Both the position numbers and the translations under genes were made by a program. DNA of 64,000 nt from Pseudomonas songnenensis (GTDB lineage: Bacteria; Pseudomonadota; Gammaproteobacteria; Pseudomonadales; Pseudomonadaceae). This document shows positions 1 to 8,914 of the stretch, piece by piece (the stretch's first letter is position 1; each line of letters starts with the position of its first letter). The notes below the pieces were generated by a model. It was given only the letters and a program-made list of their open reading frames with translations. It ran no database searches and was not told the origin of the DNA. The stretch is from NCBI RefSeq assembly GCF_003696315.1, contig NZ_RFFN01000004.1:256673-320672 (forward strand), given 5' to 3'.

Positions 1-38
1 ACGGTGATGACGCCGTAGTTGGTGTGCAGTTTGATCAT
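1..38 (-). CDS. ppiB: Peptidyl-prolyl cis-trans isomerase B, 5' end only
   Basis: Only the first 12 complete codons are inside the window, read on the minus strand from the ATG at 38-36. They give MIKLHTNYGVIT, the usual N-terminus of cytoplasmic cyclophilin PpiB, a proline isomerase that assists protein folding. Divergent ppiB and glnS is the order known in Pseudomonas aeruginosa. The rest of the gene lies outside the window, so domain content cannot be checked. Confidence 0.8.
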   Translation of the reverse strand, partial: MIKLHTNYGVIT

Positions 39-241
39 CGGGGAGAGATTCCGTTTTCGTTGGGCTGGCCAAGTGCAGGGCAGGCCGCTGCAAGGGGTCG
101 TCGATACCGAATGCCGCCAATGGCTGATGGCAGTGCCGCCTGGGCGCATTGCTCTGTCAGGGGGTTGACGGGTCCGCTATGATAAGCGCTTTGATTTGGC
201 CGGCCTACCCTGAGCCGCACTCGCTGATCGTTAAGGACATC

Positions 242-1909
242 ATGAGCAAGCCCGAGACTCCCGCCGCTAGCAACTTTCTCCGCCCGATCGTCCAGGCCGA
301 CCTGGACTCCGGCAAGCACGCCAAGATCGTCACCCGCTTCCCGCCCGAGCCCAATGGCTACCTGCATATCGGCCACGCTAAATCGATCTGCCTGAATTTC
401 GGCCTGGCGAAGGAGTTTGGTGGTGAGTGCAACCTGCGCTTCGACGACACCAATCCGGCCAAGGAAGATCAGGAGTACATCGACGCGATCAAGAGCGACG
501 TCGAGTGGCTGGGGTTTCAGTGGGCGGGCGAGGAGCGCTATGCCTCCAACTATTTCGATCAGCTGCACGAGTGGGCGATTCACCTGATCAAGGCAGGCAA
601 GGCTTACGTTTGTGATCTGACTCCCGATCAAGCGCGTGAGTACCGCGGCAGCCTGACCGAACCGGGCAAGAACAGCCCGTTCCGCGAGCGCTCCGTCGAA
701 GAAAACCTCGATCTGTTCGCGCGCATGAAAGCCGGCGAATTCCCGGATGGTGCCCGTGCACTGCGGGCGAAGATCGACATGGCTTCGCCCAACATGAACC
801 TGCGCGATCCGATCCTCTATCGCATTCGTCATGCTCACCACCATCAGACCGGTGACAAGTGGTGCATCTATCCGAGCTACGATTTCACTCATGGGCAGTC
901 GGATGCCATCGAAGGCATCACGCATTCGATCTGCACACTGGAGTTCGAGGATCACCGTCCGTTGTACGAGTGGTTCCTGGCCAACCTGCCGGTGCCAGCG
1001 CAGCCGCGTCAGTACGAATTCGCGCGCCTCAATCTGAACTACACCATCACAAGCAAGCGCAAGCTCAAGCAGCTGGTCGATGAGAAGCATGTGAGTGGCT
1101 GGGACGATCCACGCATGTCGACGCTTTCGGGCTTTCGTCGTCGCGGTTACACCCCGGCGTCGATCCGTAATTTCTGCGACATGATCGGCGTGAATCGCGC
1201 GGGGGGCGTCGTCGACATCGGCATGCTGGAGTTCGCCATCCGCGAAGATCTTGATGCCAATGCAGCCCGTGCAATGTGCGTGCTCAAGCCTCTCAAGGTG
1301 GTGATTACCAACTACCCGGAAGGCCAGGTCGAAAACCTCGAGCTGCCGCGCCATCCCAAGCAGGATATGGGCGTACGGGTGCTGCCATTCAGCCGGGAAA
1401 TCTACATCGATGCGGGCGACTTCGAGGAAGTCCCTCCGGCTGGGTTCAAGCGCCTCATCCCGGGCGGTGAAGTCCGCCTGCGCGGCAGTTACGTGATCCG
1501 TGCCGATGAAGCCGTGAAGGATGATCAGGGCAATATCGTCGAGCTGCGCTGCTCCTATGACGAGAACACGCTCGGCAAGAATCCGGAAGGGCGCAAGGTC
1601 AAGGGTGTGATTCACTGGGTGCCGGCCGCCGAGAGCGTCGAGTGCGAGGTGCGCCTGTACGATCGCCTGTTCCGTTCCGCCAATCCCGAGAAGGACGAGG
1701 AGGGCGGCAGCTTCCTCGACAACATCAACCCCGAGTCGCTCATTGTGCTCAAGGGGTGCCGTGCCGAGCCGTCGCTGGCCAGTGCCGAGCCTGAAGAGCG
1801 ATTCCAGTTCGAGCGCGAAGGGTACTTCTGTGCCGACATCAAGGACAGCAAACCCGGCGCTCCCGTATTCAATCGCACCGTCACGCTGCGTGACTCCTGG
1901 GGTCAATGA
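242..1909 (+). CDS. glnS: Glutaminyl-tRNA synthetase
   Basis: This class I aminoacyl-tRNA synthetase charges tRNA-Gln with glutamine in the cytosol. The 555 residues match the family length. HIGH stands at residues 42-45, and the KMSKS equivalent is TSKR at about 270-273, followed by the anticodon-binding beta-barrel region. I chose ATG 242 because the protein begins there with the family N-terminus ([12 protein letters not shown]); the frame stays open to a start at 149, but that extension looks non-coding. A TATGAT hexamer at 178-183 could be the -10 element. The stop overlaps the cysS start, so the two are probably translated from one mRNA. Confidence 0.96.
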   Translation: MSKPETPAASNFLRPIVQADLDSGKHAKIVTRFPPEPNGYLHIGHAKSICLNFGLAKEFGGECNLRFDDTNPAKEDQEYIDAIKSDVEWLGFQWAGEERYASNYFDQLHEWAIHLIKAGKAYVCDLTPDQAREYRGSLTEPGKNSPFRERSVEENLDLFARMKAGEFPDGARALRAKIDMASPNMNLRDPILYRIRHAHHHQTGDKWCIYPSYDFTHGQSDAIEGITHSICTLEFEDHRPLYEWFLANLPVPAQPRQYEFARLNLNYTITSKRKLKQLVDEKHVSGWDDPRMSTLSGFRRRGYTPASIRNFCDMIGVNRAGGVVDIGMLEFAIREDLDANAARAMCVLKPLKVVITNYPEGQVENLELPRHPKQDMGVRVLPFSREIYIDAGDFEEVPPAGFKRLIPGGEVRLRGSYVIRADEAVKDDQGNIVELRCSYDENTLGKNPEGRKVKGVIHWVPAAESVECEVRLYDRLFRSANPEKDEEGGSFLDNINPESLIVLKGCRAEPSLASAEPEERFQFEREGYFCADIKDSKPGAPVFNRTVTLRDSWGQ

Positions 1910-3294
1910 TGGCGCTGGCGATCTACAATACCCTGAGCAAATCCAAGGAAGCGTTCCGTCCACTGGAAGGCAACAAGGTGCGCATGTACGTCTGCGGTAT
2001 GACGGTCTATGACTTCTGTCACATCGGGCATGCACGGGTGATGGTGGCGTTCGACGTGGTCACCCGCTGGCTGCGCCACCGCGACTACGACGTCACCTAC
2101 GTGCGCAACATCACCGACATCGACGACAAGATCATCCGCCGTGCCAGCGAGAACGCTGAGCCGTTCCAGGCGCTGGTCGAGCGCATGATCGCTGCCATGC
2201 ATGAAGATGAAGCGCGCCTCAACGTGCTGCGTCCGGATCTCGAGCCGCGCGCTACCGACCATATCGCCGGCATGCACACGATGATCCAGACGCTGATCGA
2301 CAAGGGCTTCGCCTATGCACCAGGCAACGGTGACGTCTACTACCGCGTCGGCAAGTTCGTCGGTTACGGCAAGCTGTCGCGGCGCAAGATCGAAGACCTG
2401 AAGATTGGCGCGCGCATCGAGGTTGATGAGGCCAAGGAAGATCCTCTGGATTTCGTGCTGTGGAAGGGCGCCAAACCGGGCGAGCCGAGCTGGGATTCGC
2501 CGTGGGGCGCTGGGCGTCCCGGTTGGCATATCGAGTGCTCGGTGATGTCCACCTGCTGCCTGGGCGAGACGTTCGACATCCATGGCGGTGGCCCGGATCT
2601 GGTGTTCCCGCACCACGAGAACGAGATCGCGCAGAGCGAGGCCGCGACTGGCAAGCAGTACGCCAATGCCTGGATGCACGCCGGTGCGGTGCGTGTCGAT
2701 GGCGAGAAGATGTCCAAGAGCCTGGGCAACTTCTTCACCATTCGCGAAGTGCTGGAAAAGTACCATCCGGAGGTGGTGCGCTATCTGTTGGTGTCCAGCC
2801 ACTACCGCAGCCCGATCAACTACTCCGAAGACAGTTTGCGTGAAGCCAAGAGTGCACTGGAGCGTTTCTACAACGGTCTCAAGGGTTTGCCGGAGGCTCA
2901 GCCTGCTGGCGGCGATGAGTTTGTTGCGCGCTTCGCTGCGGCGATGGATGACGACTTCAATTCGCCGGAAGCCTGCGCGGTGCTGTTCGAGATGATTCGT
3001 GAGGTGAACCGTCTGCGTGAGTCTGATCTGACCGCCGCGGCGGTGCTGGCTGCGCGTCTCAAGGAGCTGGCGGGCGTACTGGGCGTGCTGCAGCTTGAGC
3101 CTGAAGCCTTCCTGCAAGCGGGTGCGGCGGGGAAGGTCGATGCAGCTGAGGTCGAAGCGCTGATCGCTGCGCGCCTGGCAGCCAGGGCGGAAAAGAACTG
3201 GGGCGAATCCGATCGCATCCGAGATCAGCTCACCGCGATGGGGGTGGTGCTGGAGGATGGCAAAGGCGGGACAACCTGGCGTCTGGCTGAATAA
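1909..3294 (+). CDS. cysS: Cysteinyl-tRNA synthetase
   Basis: Charges tRNA-Cys. The 461 residues are normal for the family. HIGH is at 38-41 and KMSKS at 267-271. The zinc ligands that select cysteine can be read as C29, C210, H235 and E239. ATG 1909 ([11 protein letters not shown]) is preferred over ATG 1906 by the usual N-terminus; either start overlaps the glnS stop. The stop codon lies inside a perfect 17-bp tandem duplication, which leaves the protein's final residues unchanged, and a terminator follows that is shared with convergent folD. Confidence 0.96.
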   Translation: MALAIYNTLSKSKEAFRPLEGNKVRMYVCGMTVYDFCHIGHARVMVAFDVVTRWLRHRDYDVTYVRNITDIDDKIIRRASENAEPFQALVERMIAAMHEDEARLNVLRPDLEPRATDHIAGMHTMIQTLIDKGFAYAPGNGDVYYRVGKFVGYGKLSRRKIEDLKIGARIEVDEAKEDPLDFVLWKGAKPGEPSWDSPWGAGRPGWHIECSVMSTCCLGETFDIHGGGPDLVFPHHENEIAQSEAATGKQYANAWMHAGAVRVDGEKMSKSLGNFFTIREVLEKYHPEVVRYLLVSSHYRSPINYSEDSLREAKSALERFYNGLKGLPEAQPAGGDEFVARFAAAMDDDFNSPEACAVLFEMIREVNRLRESDLTAAAVLAARLKELAGVLGVLQLEPEAFLQAGAAGKVDAAEVEALIAARLAARAEKNWGESDRIRDQLTAMGVVLEDGKGGTTWRLAE

Positions 3295-3312
3295 TGCGTC
3301 TGGCTGAATAAT
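3279..3312. repeat. 17-bp tandem duplication across the cysS stop codon
   Basis: GCGTCTGGCTGAATAAT occurs twice back to back (3279-3295 and 3296-3312). The first copy holds the last sense codons and the TAA of cysS. The second repeats them untranslated. It looks like a recent slippage or unequal-recombination event. Confidence 0.9.
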
Positions 3313-3328
3313 AAGGCGGCGGAAAAAC

Positions 3329-3360
3329 AAAACGGCACCGAAAGGCGCCGTTTTTTGTTT
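3329..3360. terminator. Shared terminator between cysS and folD
   Basis: A stem of AAAACGGC-A-CC and GG-C-GCCGTTTT (one mismatch) closes a GAAA loop, followed by a T-rich tail to 3360. A-rich sequence on the other side means it can serve convergent folD as well. Confidence 0.85.
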
Positions 3361-3372
3361 CAGCGTTGACGG

Positions 3373-4227
3373 TCAGTCGTGCAGGTGTTCCGCTGCATGC
3401 AGCGTATTCTCCAGCAGGCAAGCGCGGGTCATCGGGCCTACGCCGCCCGGGACCGGAGTGATCCAGGCAGCGCGTTCGCTGGCTGGCCCGAACTCCACAT
3501 CACCCAGCAAACGCCCGTCGGCTTGGCGGTTGATGCCCACGTCGATGACGATCGCGCCGGGCTTGATCCACTCGCCCTTGACCAGCCCAGTGATGCCGGT
3601 GGCGACCACTACCAGGTCGGCACGCTGTACATGCTCGGCCAGATTGCGGGTGAAGCGGTGAGTCACGGTAGTGGTGCAGCCGGCGAGCAGCAGTTCCAGC
3701 GCCATCGGCCGGCCGACGATATTGGAGGCGCCCACGACTACGGCGTCCAGGCCGTGCAGGTCGACCCCTGTGCTTTCCAGCAGCGTCATGATCCCTTTTG
3801 GGGTGCAAGGGCGCAGCAGCGGCATGCGTTGGGCCAGGCGGCCAACGTTGTAGGGGTGAAATCCATCCACGTCCTTGTCCGGACGAATGCGCTCGAGCAA
3901 TTGCGACGCATCGAGGTGCTTGGGTAGCGGCAGCTGCACGAGAATGCCATCGATGGAGGCATCGTCATTGAGCTGATCGATCAGGGCGAGCAGGTCCTCT
4001 TGGCGTGTATCGCTCGGCAGGTCATGGGCGACCGAGTTGAAACCCACCTCCTCGCAATCCTTGCGCTTGTGCGCTACATAGACCTGGGAGGCGGGGTCGC
4101 TGCCTACCAGGATCACGGCAAGGCCGGGAGCGCGAAGCCCTTGAGCGCGGCGTTCGGCAACACGACCGGAGATCTGTTGGCGAATGTTGGCAGCAATCGT
4201 TTTACCGTCGATCAGTTTTGCGGTCAT
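3373..4227 (-). CDS. folD: Bifunctional methylene-THF dehydrogenase/cyclohydrolase
   Basis: Interconverts 5,10-methylene-, methenyl- and 10-formyl-tetrahydrofolate using NADP, supplying one-carbon units for purines and initiator tRNA. The 284-residue length fits. The catalytic Y50 and K54 lie in [19 protein letters not shown] and the Rossmann motif GASNIVGRP are present, and the protein closes with the [11 protein letters not shown] signature. It faces cysS across the shared terminator, and its 5' side faces the tRNA promoter region. The neighbourhood matches P. aeruginosa. Confidence 0.96.
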   Translation of the reverse strand: MTAKLIDGKTIAANIRQQISGRVAERRAQGLRAPGLAVILVGSDPASQVYVAHKRKDCEEVGFNSVAHDLPSDTRQEDLLALIDQLNDDASIDGILVQLPLPKHLDASQLLERIRPDKDVDGFHPYNVGRLAQRMPLLRPCTPKGIMTLLESTGVDLHGLDAVVVGASNIVGRPMALELLLAGCTTTVTHRFTRNLAEHVQRADLVVVATGITGLVKGEWIKPGAIVIDVGINRQADGRLLGDVEFGPASERAAWITPVPGGVGPMTRACLLENTLHAAEHLHD

Positions 4228-4360
4228 GACGCTTGGTTAACCATTGGAGAGGACTTGGAAAGGGCGCGTATTCTCGCATGTCGTGGCGATGTGGCAAAGG
4301 CGAAGCAGCGACCGGCACCTGTAACTCCTTTATCTAACTGAAATTTTTTTAAATTTGCTG

Positions 4361-4389
4361 TTGACGACTGTTTGGAGCCTCTATAACAT
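4361..4389 (+). promoter_or_regulatory. Sigma-70 promoter of the tRNA cluster
   Basis: TTGACG (4361-4366) is followed by overlapping -10 candidates TATAAC (4382-4387, spacer 15) and TAACAT (4384-4389, spacer 17). An A/T-run upstream resembles an UP element, and the sequence just downstream is GC-rich (CGCCCCGC), the discriminator type seen at stringently controlled stable-RNA promoters. The function is inferred from sequence. Confidence 0.7.
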
Positions 4390-4500
4390 TCGCCCCGCTT
4401 GTCGAGCACAGCCTGCTGCTGGGTAAGATGGCTTTCGAAGGGGGAAACTTCTTCAATAGCCGGAGCTTCAAGTCTGCGCTCCGAACAGAATGCAGATAAA

Positions 4501-4577
4501 GCGCCCGTAGCTCAGCTGGATAGAGCATCCGCCTTCTAAGCGGATGGTCGCAGGTTCGAGTCCTGCCGGGTGCGCCA
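4501..4577 (+). tRNA. tRNA-Arg (anticodon TCT)
   Basis: A 77-nt cloverleaf. The acceptor GCGCCCG pairs with CGGGTGC, CCA is encoded, and the anticodon arm TCCGC-CTTCTAA-GCGGA presents TCT, reading AGA. It is first in the Arg-His-Leu cluster. Confidence 0.95.
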
Positions 4578-4608
4578 TTACGGGCTCTGGCACAAGCAAA
4601 TGCAATAT

Positions 4609-4685
4609 GGTGGGCGTAGCTCAGTTGGTAGAGCACAGGATTGTGGCTCCTGGTGTCGAGGGTTCGATCCCCTTCGTCCACCCCA
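4609..4685 (+). tRNA. tRNA-His (anticodon GTG)
   Basis: A 77-nt cloverleaf with the extra G(-1) opposite C73 that marks tRNA-His. Anticodon loop TTGTGGC presents GTG, and CCA is encoded. It lies 31 nt after tRNA-Arg and is probably co-transcribed with it. Confidence 0.95.
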
Positions 4686-4691
4686 TATTCC

Positions 4692-4722
4692 CGAAAACGC
4701 CAGGCGCTGCCTGGCGTTTTCG
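4692..4722 (+). terminator. Hairpin between tRNA-His and tRNA-Leu
   Basis: The 13-bp stem CGAAAACGCCAGG / CCTGGCGTTTTCG is strong, with a short T-run in the 3' arm. It may terminate, or act as a processing or attenuation point before tRNA-Leu, since no separate promoter fits in the 15 nt that follow. Confidence 0.65.
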
Positions 4723-4736
4723 TTTAGGCCCTGCTT

Positions 4737-4821
4737 GCGGACGTGGTGAAATTGGTAGACACACCAGATTTAGGTTCTGGCGCCGTAAGGTGTGAGAGTT
4801 CGAGTCTCTCCGTCCGCACCA
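4737..4821 (+). tRNA. tRNA-Leu (anticodon TAG)
   Basis: An 85-nt class II tRNA with a long variable arm. Acceptor GCGGACG pairs with CGTCCGC, the anticodon stem CCAGA/TCTGG presents TAG, and CCA is encoded. Confidence 0.95.
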
Positions 4822-4863
4822 TCACATGATTTCGAGACTTTGTGAGAAGAATCGAAAATCTTT

Positions 4864-4891
4864 AAAAGCCCCGTGTATAGGGGCTTTTTTG
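4864..4891 (+). terminator. Terminator of the tRNA cluster
   Basis: AAAAGCCCC and GGGGCTTTTTT pair around a GTGTATA loop and end in a T-run. Confidence 0.85.
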
Positions 4892-4979
4892 TGGCTGCTG
4901 TTTGATGCTTGAGGCTGCGGATCCTATCCCGCCGAGGCTTACGTGCTCACTACAGAGTCATGCGTAGGGCGGAATCGAT

Positions 4980-6407
4980 TCATTCTCGTCGCCACAGGCG
5001 ACTCAGTCGATGCCATGCAGAGCGTTGCAGTTCCGGTGGTTCGGGCCAGTGGGTCTTCTTGCTTTCGCATTGCACGATGCCATTGGTGCCGAGCCTCAGG
5101 CGCCAGCGCTGGGCCGATGGAAAATGCCCGTCGGGATTGGTGTGCAACAGCAGCAGGTTGTAGTCGTGCTGTTTCTCGATGGGGTGCGCCTGGACTGAAC
5201 CTTTGCTGCCATTGCTGGCGGAGTCGTCGTTCTCGGCCTGGACAAACAGCTTGTTGTGGCTCGCCTGAATCATCGAGCAAAGCTGTTCGCAATCCAGTGT
5301 GAGCCGCTCCCGGATCTCGTCGTGCTCCAGTGCTGCCTTGTCCAGAGTCAGCTGCACGCGATAGCAGATAATCTGCCGCTCCTCGTTGGTGGCCCATTTG
5401 TCGGAGTGTTCCCGAACCAATGGTGGCAGATCGGGCAGCTTGCGGTAGTCGAGCCAGACCCGTTGCTGTGCGAGCACCTTACGGGTGTAGGGCATCAGCA
5501 GGCGTATCTTCCAGCGCGGCTTGCCTTTACGCAGTCTGCGGGTGATGGCGGTAATCATGTCGTCGCGCAGCAGATCGCGGACGGCATAGACCATCGCGAT
5601 CACCAGCAGAAGGGTAAGCGAGAGTTTCTCGCTGGCGTCACGCGCGTTGAACAGGAAGTAGGTGAAGAGCGACATGATCAGCATTGTCGACATCGCCTTG
5701 ACCAGCTTGTGGGTGCCGGCTCCCAACTCTGTGACCTTTGCGCGCAACAGTACCGGATACTCCAGCAACCGGTGATACAGCGCCATGCGGTTCCATATGC
5801 GCGTCGGGGTACCGTGGAAGTCGCTCAGGTACTCACGCTCCTTGCGGTATCTGCGTTCCTGGCGCAGGAACTCCGCCACCGATTGCTTGAGTTCTTCATC
5901 GGCGGCTACATAGCCTTCAAGCGTCATGCTTTCCAGCAGGAATTGCTCGGCGTGCCACGAGAAATAGACGTCCATCTGACGGAAGTAGCGCTGCTGGTTG
6001 CTCTGCTTCGGGCTGGATTTGCGCAGGCGTTGCGCAAAGTTCTGGCTGAGCCGTAAAGCCCGCGCTACTGGCTCTGCCACAGCGTCGGAGGTGAGCATCT
6101 GTTGGCGCAAACGCTCCATCGAAGCCTGGTACTGGAAGAACCAGGAGCCATACATGATTTCATAGTGAGGCGAGAGCAGCACGAAGGATTGGTCAGCCTT
6201 GCTGATGCGATCTTTCGATGGCATGCCAAGCAACCCGTAACTGTGCGTCAGCGTGGTAAAGAAAAACTGTTCTTCCGACAGCGTCCAGGCCGACAGGTTG
6301 CTCTCGTGCGGGGTGAACAGATACAGCTCGATCTTGTGCCGTCCAGGCTGCTTCAGCGTGCGGGTCAGCTGCAGGCGGAAATCGCCTTTGCGCTTGAGTG
6401 AGAACAC
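4980..6407 (-). CDS. Unknown protein with a central two-helix membrane segment
   Basis: I do not recognise a family. The protein has 475 residues from the GTG at 6407, which follows a GGGGG ribosome-binding stretch; the frame stays open to a TTG at 6446. The N-terminal part is soluble and charged. The middle holds two adjacent hydrophobic stretches (around MLIMSLFTYFLF and LTLLLVIAMVYAV). The C-terminal part is charged and beta-rich and ends near WHRLSRLWRRE. That layout suggests an inner-membrane protein with cytosolic domains at both ends. It stands alone, converging on the tRNA terminator. Confidence 0.75.
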   Translation of the reverse strand: MFSLKRKGDFRLQLTRTLKQPGRHKIELYLFTPHESNLSAWTLSEEQFFFTTLTHSYGLLGMPSKDRISKADQSFVLLSPHYEIMYGSWFFQYQASMERLRQQMLTSDAVAEPVARALRLSQNFAQRLRKSSPKQSNQQRYFRQMDVYFSWHAEQFLLESMTLEGYVAADEELKQSVAEFLRQERRYRKEREYLSDFHGTPTRIWNRMALYHRLLEYPVLLRAKVTELGAGTHKLVKAMSTMLIMSLFTYFLFNARDASEKLSLTLLLVIAMVYAVRDLLRDDMITAITRRLRKGKPRWKIRLLMPYTRKVLAQQRVWLDYRKLPDLPPLVREHSDKWATNEERQIICYRVQLTLDKAALEHDEIRERLTLDCEQLCSMIQASHNKLFVQAENDDSASNGSKGSVQAHPIEKQHDYNLLLLHTNPDGHFPSAQRWRLRLGTNGIVQCESKKTHWPEPPELQRSAWHRLSRLWRRE

Positions 6408-6756
6408 GGAACCCCCAATGGCAGTAGAACGTGGCCAGCTTACCAAGCTTCGCTAGCAGGTACGCCTGGTTGTCGGGCTTCTGCCTGAGCATGGCTCTGT
6501 CGGAAGCCATGCGCCTAGCCCTTTCTGTCCACGCTGTGCGGGGCCCGAGTACAACTGCTCGCCGTATGGGTAAGGTTGCGGGTACACCGAAGCTGGCCGC
6601 GCTCTGTGCATTCCCGGCACTGCGCATGCCTGTCACGGCTCACGGCAGCCGATCTATCCAAGGCTCACAACGAAATGATCGGTTGTAGTGTCGGGTTGTA
6701 TCCAGCCTAGAAGTCATCCTATGATCCAAAGGTAGGATGAATTTAAGGTAAACAGT
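6408..6756. other. Intergenic region before the FadR-type regulator
   Basis: About 350 bp between divergent genes. The only clear structure is the inverted repeat at 6714-6740. No convincing ORF or RNA was found. Confidence 0.6.
6714..6740. promoter_or_regulatory. Inverted repeat, candidate operator of the adjacent regulator
   Basis: TCATCCTA (6714-6721) and TAGGATGA (6733-6740) form a perfect 8-bp inverted repeat with an 11-bp spacer, 16 bp before the start codon at 6757. Position and symmetry suit an autoregulatory operator for a dimeric GntR-family protein. Binding is inferred. Confidence 0.55.
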
Positions 6757-7473
6757 ATGTCTTTGCAGCACACCTCACGCTCTTCGCTTGTAGAGCGGGT
6801 AATCGAGCAAATGCGGTCGCAAATCCATGCCGGCGACTGGTCGCCGGGTATGCGAATTCCTACCGAAAGCCAGCTCAGTAACTCCCTGGGTGTTGGCAGA
6901 AATACGGTCAGAGAGGCAGTGCGAGCTCTGGTTCATACCGGGGTGCTGGAGGTTCGCCAGGGTGCCGGGACGTTCGTGCTTTCCAGTCGGGACCCGTCTG
7001 GGTTGCTCCAGCGCCTGGATCACGCCGCGCTGCATGACCAGCTCGAAGTTAGGCGTGCGCTGGAGGTCGAAGCGGCGCGCCTGGCGGCGTCGCGGCGCAC
7101 GGAGCAGGACCTGCAGGCGATCCATGACGCTCTCGGAGCACGGGGGACTTGGAGCGATGAGGCCTCACTCGAAGCGTTCGTTGACCGAGATGCAGATTTT
7201 CATCTGAGCATCGTTCGCGCCAGCCACAACGCCACGCTGATTGAAATGTATCGGTTCTTCTGGGCCGGCCTGCAAAACACCATTGCCAAGACTGAGGGTG
7301 AGCAACAGCTCCCGGAACCCACTTATGCAGCACATGCGGCCGTCTATGAGGCCATAGCCCGAGGTTGCCCCGAGCGGGCCGCCATAGCGGCCAGCGAGCT
7401 ATTGACTCCGGCGCTCGAAGCGCTGGCCAGCACTCTGGAAACCGATTCTCGTAACACGGACGCAAGGGAGTAG
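6757..7473 (+). CDS. GntR-family transcriptional regulator, FadR/FCD type
   Basis: A 238-residue DNA-binding repressor or activator. The N-terminal winged helix-turn-helix (residues ~8-75) has the GntR signature PTESQLSNSLGVGRNTVREA. The rest is an all-helical FCD ligand domain with D and H residues (DADFHLSIVRASHN, YAAHAAVYEAI) of the kind that bind a metal and a small carboxylate. It precedes the TSUP transporter by 7 bp, so it probably controls that gene's export or uptake of an organic or sulfur anion. The inverted repeat upstream suggests autoregulation. The ligand is unknown. Confidence 0.88.
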   Translation: MSLQHTSRSSLVERVIEQMRSQIHAGDWSPGMRIPTESQLSNSLGVGRNTVREAVRALVHTGVLEVRQGAGTFVLSSRDPSGLLQRLDHAALHDQLEVRRALEVEAARLAASRRTEQDLQAIHDALGARGTWSDEASLEAFVDRDADFHLSIVRASHNATLIEMYRFFWAGLQNTIAKTEGEQQLPEPTYAAHAAVYEAIARGCPERAAIAASELLTPALEALASTLETDSRNTDARE

Positions 7474-7480
7474 AACCTTC

Positions 7481-8242
7481 ATGGATCATTCGATCACGAC
7501 GTGGGCAATTCTGCTGGTTGCCGCTTTTCTCGGTGGCGGGCTGAACGCGATTGCCGGTGGTGGCAGTTTCTTCACGTTCCCGGCATTGGTTTTTGCCGGC
7601 GTGCCTGCTGTGGCAGCCAATGCTTCAGGGACGCTCGCGCTTCTTCCTGGCTATTTCGCAAGCACCTGGGGCTATCGAGAGGACCTGCGGCCGCCCGCAA
7701 CGCTGTCGATGGGGACGCTCGTTGCCATTAGTCTGGGCGGGGGTGCGGTAGGCGCGGGGCTGCTGTTGACCACGCCCGATGATGTGTTCCGCGCGATCGT
7801 GCCCTGGCTATTGCTCGTCGCGACGCTGCTGTTCGCCTTCGGGCCCTGGTTGCTGCGCAGGTTCAAGCGCGATTCGACCGAGAATGAAGCGAATGCAATG
7901 GTGCAGGGTTTCACCCTGGCTGTTGTCAGCGTATATGGCGGCTACTTCAATGGCGGTCTTGGCATCGTGCTGCTCGCTGCGTTCAGCTTGCTCGGCCATC
8001 GGGACATGAACTCGATGCAGGGGCTCAAGAATCTGATGTCGTCTGTGCTGACCGCGATCGCGGTGTCGGTATATGCATTCGGCGGTGCCATCCTGTGGCG
8101 CGAGGCATTGGTGATGATGCTGGCGGCGACTGTCGGCGGCTATGTCATGGCACGTGTCGGTCGACGGCTTCCTTCGAGCCTCGTTCGCGCCGTTGTGATC
8201 GTAACAGCGTCAGTGATGACAGTGCTTTTCTTCCGCAGCTGA
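7481..8242 (+). CDS. TSUP-family (TauE/SafE) membrane permease
   Basis: An inner-membrane transporter of 253 residues with about eight hydrophobic helices and two related halves, typical of TauE/SafE proteins. The N-terminal half begins with the conserved GGGLNAIAGGGSFFTFPAL stretch and the second half has GGYFNGGLGIVLLAAF. The family moves sulfite, sulfoacetate, taurine-related or other small organic anions. The substrate here cannot be read. The ribosome-binding site AAGGGAG lies at the end of the regulator gene, so the two form an operon. Confidence 0.88.
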   Translation: MDHSITTWAILLVAAFLGGGLNAIAGGGSFFTFPALVFAGVPAVAANASGTLALLPGYFASTWGYREDLRPPATLSMGTLVAISLGGGAVGAGLLLTTPDDVFRAIVPWLLLVATLLFAFGPWLLRRFKRDSTENEANAMVQGFTLAVVSVYGGYFNGGLGIVLLAAFSLLGHRDMNSMQGLKNLMSSVLTAIAVSVYAFGGAILWREALVMMLAATVGGYVMARVGRRLPSSLVRAVVIVTASVMTVLFFRS

Positions 8243-8914
8243 GCGGATGATGGTCGTTACGTCGGGCGTTCTCGTTCGTCTTTCGCGAGGGCCACCGACG
8301 TACCGGTGCTTTACCCGGGAGGCACAAGTGGCCCTGCACTGAACTGAACCTGAGGCATGCAGGGGCACATGATGTTTGAATAAAGACTTTCGAGACAAAC
8401 CCGTTTCGCCCTCAAACGAGAGGGCGGGGCACTTACAGATGGCAATTGGTTTTTTAATCAGGGCCAGTTGGGAAGTGTGCGTGTAATGTGCCCGTCACAC
8501 AGTTGAACGCTAATGCAAGATTTAATGTGGTTTCCCCAAGCTCGTTTCGGTGGTTCAAATTAGCCGTCTTCATTAAAACACCTGAACAGTAGTTGCTATC
8601 TAGCCGCTTGCTTTCTTTTTCAGCTGGCAGTTCATCAAGCCTTACCGTCTGTCGGTCAGTTTCCTTCTAAGCTCCGTGGCGCCTGGGTAGCGGGGATTAA
8701 TTCCAGATCGTCCGTCCTTGCATGCTGACCGCGCCCGGCTTGATTCCAGTCAGGTCCGTTGCGAGCAAGTATTAATCCCTGATCAATTATTCTGAGCTTT
8801 CAATAAACTTGTTTTGATTTATTGGCGAGCCTGGACAGTTTTTGTTCCGACGGCTGTTTTACTCGTGACTAGACTGGTGATCGAGATTAACTCGGTGTCA
8901 AGAAGGGGCCAGGT
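8243..8914. other. Long AT-richer intergenic region upstream of nirK
   Basis: About 670 bp with no supportable ORF. Base composition becomes noticeably AT-richer from about 8440 onward than in the flanking genes. It contains one good DNR/ANR-type box (8740-8753). No transposase remnant or terminal repeats were found by eye. Confidence 0.6.
8740..8753 (+). promoter_or_regulatory. DNR/ANR (Crp-Fnr type) box for nirK
   Basis: TTGATTCCAGTCAG matches 9 of 10 fixed positions of the pseudomonad form TTGAT-N4-GTCAA. It lies 161 bp before the nirK ATG. A start site about 41 bp downstream of its centre would fall near 8788, leaving a leader of roughly 125 nt. Activation by low oxygen and nitric oxide is inferred. 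Confidence 0.6.

Noticed and set aside
35-2035. Long minus-strand frame of 666 codons opposite glnS
   Set aside because: It lies antisense to an unmistakable GlnS, has a composition set by third-position GC bias, and matches no family.
4349-4795. Several short frames across the tRNA-Arg/His/Leu genes
   Set aside because: They are readings through tRNA genes, which fold as full cloverleaves.
8772-8786. TTAAT...ATCAA pair upstream of nirK
   Set aside because: The spacer is 5 instead of 4 bp and one half is degenerate.
8877-8890. FNR-like GTGAT-CGAG-ATTAA before nirK
   Set aside because: Two mismatches, and at 25 bp from the start codon it is too close to act as an activator site; the box at 8740-8753 fits better.
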